Assembly (NCBI GenBank): GCA_026874595.1
Contig: CM049307.1
Coordinates: 96,572,330 to 96,636,329, forward strand
DNA: 64,000 bases
Reading direction: 5' to 3'
DNA from: Sipunculus nudus
Lineage: Eukaryota > Annelida > Sipuncula > Golfingiida > Sipunculidae
Under the pieces are notes generated by a model. It did not search any database and was not told the origin of the DNA. It saw only the letters and a program-made list of their open reading frames with translations. A program made the position numbers and the translations under genes. Below are positions 11,439 to 23,400 of this stretch, piece after piece (positions within the stretch are counted from its first letter, which is position 1; each line of letters begins with the position of its first letter).

Positions 11439-14400
11439 GTGAGTACTTAACAGTTTGTATTTAAGTACAGTGGTACCTGCTTTGAGCAACCACCATTTCT
11501 GCCAAAAGAAAACAGTTGGTATTTGCAGGTGGTCTTTTGATCAAGGGATGTGAAAAATGGTTTATATTTACATCTTGTTACAGTTTCACCAGTCAGCTAT
11601 CAGACCAAAGACATTGTCTCAGCACTAATTAGAGTATTTACCAAATTGTTAAGTACACCAGTGTTATATGTATTTCTGTTACGCTACAGTAAAATTTGAA
11701 ATTAAATCATTGTTCTATTTGAATATGTTATTCACAAAAATGTTGCCATATGAAGTGTAAGTAGCCCATCTGTGTCAGTTGTTTTGAAAAAGATTTTGGT
11801 TAGGAAGATTAGAAAAGGTTTGGTTAAAATTTTTAATATACTTGATATGTACCATATTGTGTTGTTAATGAATTCTTGCGTTTCAGTTATTGTGATTTCT
11901 ACCCTGCAAGTATTTGTAATAAATAGGTGTTGGTAATTATTTGGTGAACAGTTACATATGTTTTTGGTGAACAGTTACATATGTTTTTGGTGAACAGTTA
12001 CATATGTTTTTGGTGAACAGTTACATATGTTTTTGGTGAACAGTTACATATGTTTTTGGTGAACAGTTACATATGTTTTTGGTGAACAGTTACATATGTT
12101 TTTGGTGAACAGTTACATATGTTTTTGGTGAACAGTTACATATGTTTCTCTGTGTTTTTAGGTGGTCAAAATCTAGTCATTCCACCACAGATTGTGGTTC
12201 CTCCGTCGCACACGACCATCACCCAAGGTGACCCTGCTGTACAGCTTGAATGTGTCGCTAATGCCAGGTAAGTCAACCAGACCACAGTAGAACTATCTAA
12301 ATAAGCCACCTAGCTATTGATACCGCCTAACTCTTCCATACCTATCTATATCAATTAAAGTGCTTGGCAATATTGATCAATAGTCATGTTAAAACAGTTT
12401 CATGTGGTCTATTTCATGCATAAATTATGAGCCAGATCAAAGAGTTGGCTATTAAAATGAGGCCTATTATTATAAAGATCTCCTTAACATGTGTCAGCAT
12501 GTGTAAACTGTATTAAACTGTACACTGCAATTTATGTTATATATTCTTCATTTTTGACCACTATATTTCAGATCTCTAAATTATCTGAACATTAATTGGT
12601 ACAAAGTATCAGACACAGGATCAAAACAACTGATCGAAGCAGACTCCAGCAAGTACTTACTGTCCATATACCTACGAAGGCTTACCATAAAGATGCCAGT
12701 GACGTCAGACTCCGGGGAGTATGAATGTGAAGCCACATTTAACCGGCCAGGGGACCCAGCTTATCCTGCTGCCAGGGCGTCAGCCAATCTTACAGTGCTT
12801 GGTGAGTGAATGAATTAATATGGAATAAATTTTATGAAAAGTTAACTCATATTTAGCAAGTTGTTTTAGTTGAACTCTCTGTCACCATAGTATTTTCAAT
12901 AATAATTATGGCTTTTTACAAAAATAAAGTGAAACCTGTGTAATAAGACCACCTGTAGAACTGGCTAAAAGTGTTCTTAATTCTCAGATGGTTTATTAGA
13001 TAGGTCGTTTGGAATCAGTGTGATTGTTATTGGTTCATTCAAGGTTGGACTTAATGCACAGGTGGTCCATTTAGACAGATGGTCTTTCAGATAGGTTCCA
13101 TTGTAATAATAGTAATAATCATAATAATAATAATAATAGTAATAATAATAGTAATGATAATAATAACAATAATAATACCAATAAAAATGATAATAAATAA
13201 TGTATTTTGAAAAGCATTAAATCCTCTAAAAAGGTTATCCTAAGTACTGAATTTAACTGAAAGGTAACTAATACAGTATTATTATTCAACATATACAGAT
13301 TATGTTTAAATTAATTCATAATTTTTGTATCTCTGTAGTTGCTCCCAGTTTTGCCACGCCACCTCCAGCTTTTATCAACAAAGACTATGGTAGTTCTGTA
13401 GACATTCCGTGTCAGGTGATGGGAGTGCCCCCTCCTGTTGTCAAATGGTACCGCAATGCAGAGTCGCTGGATATGATAATAGCAGCCAACGACAGGTAAG
13501 ATGCTCTTTTAGTTGAGGTATAAATGAAAGTGCATTGTTCAGCCATTAAGTTTACACTGTCATAGTATTTCCCACATTTAGCATTACTACTGTAACAAAA
13601 TCGTGGCACAGGGCATAAAAATTATAGATTGTTTGCAACACTGGAGAAGTTACTGCAAATTAGAAAGCATATATGAGAAAGCATAATATCTCCAACCTTC
13701 AGTGGTTTATCTGGGGTTGTTGAAATGAAAGAGTCAGGTCACCTGTAACTGTACTAACTGTTCCAAAATCTCAGTCACTATCAGGAAAAAACCTGCACTG
13801 TTCAAGTGATATGGAGAGAGGGAGAGGGGATTCACAGATATCAAATTTGTTTAGATCAGTGTCAGTTTACACTCACTAAGGTAGTAATTCACTTACATTT
13901 TATGAAAAAAGAAGGGGCTGTTCAGATTTTATTTAGTATTCCCAATAGATGAACAGACAGAGAAGGAAATGCAACCTTGACAGAAGTATGGAATTATACC
14001 TGTCTGACCAACTTTAGATAGATGATAAAGAAAGTGCCATCTGGTAGCCATACACTTAAGTAAATTTCAGAATTGTCAGTGACTTTCTTAAATATAAAAA
14101 GTTGCTGTATTTTCTCTTAAATTTTAAATTTTGGTAAATTATTTCAATTGAGAATAAAAGAACATATAGTTGAAGCTTGATGAAAGTTTATTTTTGGGAT
14201 TAATTTGAATAAATTGTTTTATTTCAGGTACTCTGTGTCTGACACCAACAGTTTACAGATCAAAGACATGACAGGAGCTGATAGTGGGGTTTACCAGTGT
14301 TTCTGTCACAATGAGGCAGGAGAGACTAATGGAGCAACCTGGCTGCAAGTTCTTAGTGAGTAATATTAAGTCATCCTTTTTGTCAGACAATATGATATGT

Positions 14401-17400
14401 CACGGAAACCTGTTAATAACAATGGATGATAGGCAGAAAAGATATTCAGATGATCTTAATTGAAATATTAGTGTCACTGTCCAAGGTGAAGTCAAGGAAG
14501 TGGGGAACTCATTGCTCTGTCCATGTTTGATCTGAATGTACCATCATACATCCGTGATCTGTTTATCCTTTACACTGATCTTTAATAAGATCAGTTTATT
14601 ACCTGTTCTTGCATTGTTCCTGCAGTTTTGGAAAGAATGGCACTGTCATAACCCTGTGCCATATGATGTCAAACTTCTCAAGAATTATAGGAATTTTTGG
14701 AAATGACCCCATTAGGACACACTTGCCATCATTGTATTGCCAGACAAAGTCTGGAGATACTATGGTTCAGGCACAGTTGCGCAGAGATTTCGTTTGAACG
14801 CAGTAACTCAAAAAATATTTCACATATCATTACCAAACTTGACTGGTGGCGCCACCTGTTTTCCTTTTCTTGTTTTTGTGCTGTTTAATACCCCCTTTAT
14901 TGCCACTACTGTGGGCATTATAAGTCAAAAACTAATGGACAGATTTCTTTTATATTATGCCGATACATAGACATGGGTTATGGGATGATGTATTTTTAAA
15001 TTTGGGTCATGACCTTTTCTATGAGAGTGGCCTTGACCTTGAATATTGCCATACATGGTGAAAAACATACAAAATCATAAATATCTCAATAAGGGAAGCA
15101 TGGATTGGTCCAAAAATCTAAATGACAGAAAATCTTGGATAGCTTTGTCTTTTGCAGAAGACAGGTGGCGCCACCTTCTGTCTTTCTCTTGTTTTCATGC
15201 CTTTTAATAACCCATCATTGCCACTTGAGAGTACTGTGAACTTTAAAAGTCTAAAATTTATGGTCAGATTGGGCTGAAATTGTGTTTGTACATTGATCTT
15301 GGATACCTCCATCTTGTATTCAAGTCTGGTGGCGCCATCTGCAATTGTTTGCAGTGGCGTCCATCTGTACATGTGCTTTGGTGAAAATTGCTCATATCTC
15401 CAGAGTGGTTCAAGGTATTCGTCTGAAATTTGACAAGTCCATCCATCTTGGAAAGTTTTCTCGTAAACCAGACAGGTTGCGCCACCTACCTTCCTGTTTT
15501 TGTAGAATAAAGTAATGGCCTTTTCTCAGGAGTGATTTGCCTTATTGGTTTAAAATTGTGCATATCTATAGATCTTGGACTCCTCCATCTTGTACATAAG
15601 ACTGGTGGCGTGATCTGCAATCATTTTGCCGTTGCGTCCATTTGTACGTGCTTTCGGTGAAAATTGCTTTTATCTCTGGAGTGCTATAATGTGTTGGTCT
15701 CCAATTTTGCATGTCCATTCATCGTGGAAAATTTTCTTGTAGACCAGACGGGTGGGGCCACCTACCTTACCATTTTTCATAAGAGTGATTCTCTGTTTTG
15801 CCCCCTTATTTGGTGAAAAATATTGTTTCTCAAATTGATAGATGTTCCATAGTCGCTTGCCAAGTGTCAGTATATGCTGCTGAAGATGGGGGGACTATAC
15901 ATAAAGGGGGGGGGGATTAATTGTCTGACGATACTATGGCACCTGCAGGGCCAAGAAATATATTGTTCCTAATTGTTCAAGACCCCAAACAGGCTTTTCC
16001 AAGGCAAAGTCATAGAGGAATTCTGTGACAAAGATTGAGTGTCAGTACTTATATGTTTGATATAGATTCTTTATTTATGAATAACAGGCATTGATGGAAA
16101 CCAAATTAAGATATAACTAAAGGCAGCACCACATTCAGATCAAGACTAATGACTGTTTTGTTTCCTTTGTGATAAATTACAGCTGTCATTTATATTTGTT
16201 TTGCAGGCTCACCTCCTGAAATCCAGAACAAACCACAGAACCAGTCTGTAATCTCTGGTGAAAGTGCTCGTTTTGTGTGTGAGAGCTCCGGGGCTCCTAA
16301 ACCAGCCATTAGCTGGTCCAAAGGTTAGTGATGGTGTTACAACAAATGTTGGTACCAGGAAGGGGGGGGGGGGGGGTGGTTATAACCTGACAGTTAAATG
16401 TAGTGCTGCTTCTAGGTCATAAACCTATGACAGCAGTATATAACAACCTTAGAGAAAAAATTACAAACTGGAAACTCAATCCTGTTGGTTTCTTAGTTTT
16501 CTAGTGGTATATGTCACAATATATATCTTTACTTAAATTTAGGCCTCATGTTGACCCATGTTAAATGTCATTAGATGATATACAATGTCTGCGATTGAAT
16601 ATAAACAGTTCTTACTCTGTAGTAACAGGTGTCTGCACTGATTCAGTGGTTTCAGAAAGGTTCATGGAAGAGTTATTGTTAATAAAGAAAAACTTTCAAA
16701 TGACAGATATTTTCAAAAACATGCCAGTCTTTCAAATGTTAATCTGTCCCAAAAAAATAATGATTAACCTGTTTTATAAAACGTTTTGAAATGATAAAAA
16801 TGGCTTGATGCTAACTATTGATCATTGGTTTAATATATTCTTGCTATCCTTTATTCAGCAGTATTGTCTAACCTGTGACCTCTTGACCTTTCAGTGCCCA
16901 CAGGATTGGCTGCCTCAGAGGAAATCTGCTGTTCTACGACACGCTTGCAGGTTTTCCCAACTGAGTTACTGATCACAAGCACTCGACCGGAGGATTCTGG
17001 GCAGTACACTTGTAATGCGTCAAACTCACAGGGCTCTGATGCTGCCAAGGCTTTTCTGACTGTTCTAGGTCTGTGTGAATATTTATCTCACTTATCTGAC
17101 TGTCCTGAGTCTGTGTGAACTTGTTATATAATAATTTATATCTCACTTAACTGACTGTCCTGAGTCTGTGTGAACTTGTTATATAATAATTTATATCTCA
17201 CTTAACTGACTGTCCTGAGTCTGTGTGAACTTGTTATATAATAATTTATATCTCACTTAACTGACTGTCCTGAGTCTGTGTGAACTTGTTATATAATAAT
17301 TTATATCTCACTTGACTGACTGTCCTGAGTCTGTGTGAACTTGTTATATAATAATTTATATCTCACTTAACTGACTGTCCTGAGTCTGTGTGAACTTGTT

Positions 17401-20400
17401 ATATAATAATTTATATCTCACTTAACTGACTGTCCTGAGTCTGTGTGAACTTGTTGTATAATAATTTATATCTCACTTATCTGACTGTCCTGAGTCTGTG
17501 TGAACTTGTTATATAATAATTTATATCTCACTTATCTGACTGTCCTGAGTCTGTGTGAACTTGTTATATAATAATTTATATCTCACTTAACTGACTGTCC
17601 TGAGTCTGTGTGAACTTGTTGTATAATAATTTATATCTCACTTAACTGACTGTCCTGAGTCTGTGTGAACTTGTTATATAATAATTTATATCTCACTTAT
17701 CTGACTGTCCTGAGTCTGTGTGAACTTGTTATATAATAATTTATATCTCACTTAACTGACTGTCCTGAGTCTGTGTGAACTTGTTATATAATAATTTATA
17801 TCTCACTTAACTGACTGTCCTGAGTCTGTGTGAACTTGTTATATAATAATTTATATCTCACTTAACTGACTGTCCTGAGTCTGTGTGAACTTGTTATATA
17901 ATAATTTATATCTCACTTAACTGACTGTCCTGAGTCTGTGTGAACTTGTTATATAATAATTTATATCTCACTTAACTGACTGTCCTGAGTCTGTGTGAAC
18001 TTGTTGTATAATAATTTATATCTCACTTATCTGACTGTCCTGAGTCTGTGTGAACTTGTTATATAATAATTTATATCTCACTTAACTGACTGTCCTGAGT
18101 CTGTGTGAACTTGTTATATAATAATTTATATCTCACTTATCTGACTGTCCTGAGTCTGTGTGAACTTGTTATATAATAATTTATATCTCACTTAACTGAC
18201 TGTCCTGAGTCTGTGTGAACTTGTTATATAATAATTTATATCTCACTTAACTGACTGTCCTGAGTCTGTGTGAACTTGTTATATAATAATTTATATCTCA
18301 CTTAACTGACTGTCCTGAGTCTGTGTGAACTTGTTATATAATAATTTATATCTCACTTAACTGACTGTCCTGAGTCTGTGTGAACTTGTTGTATAATAAT
18401 TTATATCTCACTTATCTGACTGTCCTGAGTCTGTGTGAACTTGTTATATAATAATTTATATCTCACTTATCTGACTGTCCTGAGTCTGTGTGAACTTGTT
18501 ATATAATAATTTATATCTCACTTATCTGACTGTCCTGAGTCTGTGTGAACTTGTTATATAATAATTTATATCTCACATATCTGACTGTCCTGAGTCTGTG
18601 TGAACTTGTTATATAATAATTTATATCTCACTTATCTGACTGTCCTGAGTCTGTGTGAACTTGTTATATAATAATTTATATCTCACTTATCTGACTGTCC
18701 TGAGTCTGTGTGAACTTGTTATATAATAATTTATATCTCACTTATCTGACTGTCCTGAGTCTGTGTGAACTTGTTGTATAATAATTTATATCTCACTTAA
18801 CTGACTGTCCTAAAAGTAAAGTCAGACTCAGCTAATATTTTACACCACTGGTATAGACTTCCTAACAAGTGAACAATTTTATTATGGAATTTTTGTAGGG
18901 TTGTTTTTGACATATGAAATTATAAGATATAATTGGCTTCAGTAAATTAATGTTTTAGAATAGCTGAAAGTAGTTTGTACTTGTTTTTTTATTTGTGGAA
19001 TTCAGTCTCTGTTGGAACCATGTTCCAGTTACTCCCTTGGTGCCAAATAAAATGAATGAAGCAGGGCTATGCTATTTTCACATTTTAGGCTTTAATCCAG
19101 GAGCAGGCTTAAATACCATAGTTACTGTGTGACATAATGGATACCATAGTGACTCATACAAGCCAATTTATTTTAGTCCACAGTGTTACTTCAATCACTT
19201 TGTTGATGTAGACTTCTGTCCTGAAGTATCTATTTTATATGACCTGTAATTACAGTGAGGACTAAAATAATAAACCCACCTCAGAACACGTCAGCAGTGA
19301 TGAGCACCGTGGTAACCATGACGTGTGGTGTAGAGAAGGATGCCAGCGTCACGGTAACATGGACATGGTTACATGAAAATAGGGTCATTACATCCGGAAA
19401 CCGCCTTGAGATCAAGTCAGACGGCAGCCTCGTTATCAGCTCAGTCCGTAGTGCTGACATTGGCTGGTATGAGTGTAAAGTGACATCTGTAGCTGGGAAC
19501 GATTCTGCAAGAGCTAATCTCCAGGTCATAGGTGAGACATATAGTGTACTATTACATCATTATTATCATACATGCTTTGTTAACATCTGCCTAAACATTG
19601 ATCAATAATATTAAATAAAGAATCTTAAACTCTTTAACAGGAGTATCATATTGACATATTGTAACAAATATCTGGTTCTACTTTTATCTCAGAAATCACC
19701 CTCAATATTTAATTATTATTCATTATAGAAAATAAAGGTTGATCAAGAAGTATTTTATGTATTTAAATAATTATTCTGAGGAACTTGTAGCTCAATATAA
19801 ATAGCCTCATAGTCAGGTTGAATGCTTTATCCTCAGCCAGTGGAGTAGTAATACAGAGACTTTTAATTACAAAAAACAGTGCTTACATTTCAAAGTGTGT
19901 AAGAGTTGATTTTAGTCATTCTATTATATTTAGTGAAGCACACCTATTTTGAGGTAATGATTTACAGTACTGACCTTGATTTTTTTTTCATTTCGTGCAG
20001 AACAAAACATTAATTTGGTTACTTCAAAGCATTTTTGTTCATGTTTAGCAATAATATTGCTGTATTTTATCTTATGTTTAAGACTACATTTAAACATGTA
20101 TTAACATTTAAAATTCTTTGCAGAAATCCCACATCCACCAACAATTATTTCCGTCAATAAAAACACTGTATCGGACCGTGCAGTGGATGTGAGGTGGAAC
20201 CCAGGGTTTGATGGGAATTCTCCTATCCGTAGATTTGTCATCCAGTACAGATTAGGTAGGCTTCAGTATCTGTCAGATTTATCATATCATTTTGATAATA
20301 TACTTCCGTTGAGAAAAATAGAAGAGATATCATTACATGTAATGGCCTTTTTGAAATTTTAAGTTCCTAGGTGCTGTTGATTCACAAGTGGCACCATGAA

Positions 20401-23400
20401 GTTGCCTCAATGATAAGTAACAGATGGTGCTGCCACCTGTCAGCTGTTTTGTGACCTGTGGATGGTACTGGGAAAACGCATCCTTCTTGTTTAACAGTAA
20501 TGGCATCATTTGTGCCCTTATTACATTACTGTATCATGCTATATGTATATGTTTAAATAAAACCCTGTATACAGTCTAATTCTTCATAATTTAATGTTCC
20601 TAAGGGTCTTGTATCCTTTTTCCCACACTCCACCTTTTGTGTTAAGAACATAGGCTACTCTTTCAAATATTTATCTCTAAACTTCAGTGATTGAGTGAGG
20701 TATAAAGTTTGCTTAGTATTTCTCCTCATTTTCTCTGCTCGCCTATCTCCTTCATTCTCTCTGTTCACCCATTTAACCTATTAGTTCTGTATTTATCAAC
20801 AATTATGATAATAAGGAAATAATTTGATAGAAATTATGCATCTGTTGTCCAATATTAAGTTAATTAAATGGCCAAGGTCAGGGGTCAAGGTTTGAGGTCA
20901 GAGTTCACTGAGCTGATTGTGTTATGTTTATGACAGTGATGCTACAGACCTGGCTCCCAGCCAATGACAGCATTCCACCGGAGCTACGCGTCTATACCGT
21001 GAAGGGTTTGTTCCCAGCCCAGTCGTATCACTTCCGTATGCAGGCTGTCAATGATGTCGGCAGCAGTGAGTTCAGTCAGCCCAGTAATATCATCACCCTG
21101 CCACAGCAACGTAAGTAGCAGAACTAGCGCTGTAACAGTGTATTTTAGTATGATATAATACATGATATAATTTATATAATGTACAGTCCATTTTCTCCTT
21201 ACTTACAGAAATATAATAAAATTTCCTTCAATAAAATGTTAGCCAATCATATGCTGTTAACTGGTTTCTTTTCAAAGAAGTTTCATTTATATGGTACTAA
21301 GTGACCAATGTTTGATTGTAGTTCTAATATGATATCTGGTATTGTACAGTGGAACCTCACATTTACGACCAGCTTGGGGACTGACCAAAGTGGTCATAAT
21401 TTGGGGGTGGTCGTATTTGTGAAATTCTAAGATAACTGGATCATATATTCAGGACCTAGAATGTGGTGGTCATTGTGGGGTGGTCGCAAGGTGGGGTTCA
21501 AATGTGTTGCTTTCTGTTGTTGTATTGCTTTGTGTCAATGTATCTTTAACTCTTGTTGAAATGCCCAGATGCACTTGTGTTCACCTGATGGCAAATTTAA
21601 TTATTGTATAAGATAAAAAATAACATATAAAAATGGATTGACTGCTTGGTAAAGATAACATGTTTTGTGGTGAATGTATCTTGAAAAATTGTATGGTGTG
21701 CAATGATATGTTCTTGTCTTATTTTGGAATATGAAAAGAAATAATTATAGGATCTAATTTGCTGTTCCCTGGGGAGGACTTGTTGTTTATGATATTCTTT
21801 TCATGTTCACAAGAAGAGAACTTCTGCACTTCTTATCTTCTGTTTATATCATTTTGGAAAACTAACTTATATATTTTAGCTCCAAGTGGACCACCTATTG
21901 AGGTTGCAGGAAGTCCAAGGTCAAACACGTCGATTATCATCGTGTGGAGTCCGCCTGATGAAGACCAGTGGAATGGCCAATTGCTAGGTTATATGGCTAA
22001 GTTCAAACCCAGTGGCTATGACGATAATACACTGCAGTACCGTAACATCACTGACACTAATGCTAGGTCATACATATTGACAGGACTTATAGAATTTACA
22101 GAATACATGATCGCCATGGCAGCATATAATGCTAAAGGTGTAGGTGTTTACAGTGACTACACGAGGGCAAGGACACGTGAAGGTCATCCAACGATGCCTC
22201 CACACAGCATCATGGCCACGGCTGTTAGCTCTACCAGTATCCGGGTAACATGGATGCCACCGAATCCTCAATTTATCCACGGGATTAATCAAGGGTATTA
22301 CATTGACCTGAACAATACTGTCACTGCAGTAACCAGCAAAATCCACGTCCCGTCTAATACGTCAAACATGCTAGGTCAGCAGTCGACCTATCTCAGGAAC
22401 CTCGACAAGTTCACAAACTATACCATCAGTATTCTGTGTTACACAAACGGTGGCCACGGCCCCTCCAGTACCCCCATCCTCGTCCAGACTCTCGAAGATG
22501 GTTAGTATGTTCATTGTATGCAATTAGGTTCATGTTCTCATCTATTAATAATTTTGATCAATTATTCACTATTTAACTCATCTTTAAAAGCATGAAATTT
22601 AGCCAATCTGACATTTACAATAAAGTTTTACAAATTTTTTTGCTTCTACGTTTATAAATTTAACAGTTTAATGACCATATTTAAATATCTTAAACCTTGA
22701 ACAATTGCCATTTATATTTGAGTCCTTTTATAATAACAATTAACATTTCATTTCAGACCAAAATATTGAACCAGATACTAATAATTACTAAGACAAGAGT
22801 GCAGCAAATAATAATGCATATAATTTTGCTCCTATTTATCTTGCTTATCCATCTTGGGTTTATTTGGAAATGGCCTACAGATTGACCATGCATTGTCTGT
22901 GTATGTTTCAGTGCCTGATGCTGTCGGCAGTTTGAAGTTTGACAAGGTTCTTGATACATCCTTACTTGTGATATGGACACCACCGGTCAACATTAATGGT
23001 ATCCTGATGGGTAAGTGGAGGGGTGTGTGTGTGTGTGTGTGTACATATAAATGCTTGTGTGTGTGTTCATCTACCAATCCTGGTTTAGCATAAGAAGATA
23101 CCTGATGTGACTTACTTTTCACTTGAAGTGGAGTACCTCCTGTCGTTTAGTAATTTGCAGGGGAGGAGGGGTTGTAATTTAACTTTGAGGTACAAGAGAT
23201 GAACTAAAAAAATTATTTTTAGCTCAGCTGACTGAAAGTCATCTGAGCTATAGCGATCACTCTTTGTCCGTCGTCCGTCTGTCTGTCTGTCTGTCCGTCT
23301 GTCTGTCCGTCTGTCTGTCCGTTAACCAGGCACAAATCGTAACCACTGGACCTGGAATCTTCTAACTTGACATCCAGGGAGTACCATGAAAAATCTCCTT

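Noticed and set aside
17056-18810. Regular repeats resembling a CRISPR array
   Set aside because: Units are contiguous 55-bp copies with no unique spacers, in an intron of an animal gene; it is a minisatellite.
21759-21879. Extra N-terminal extension of the FN3-2/3 exon in the long open frame
   Set aside because: A clear acceptor at 21879 and the phase-1 join to the previous exon show that the upstream part is intron.
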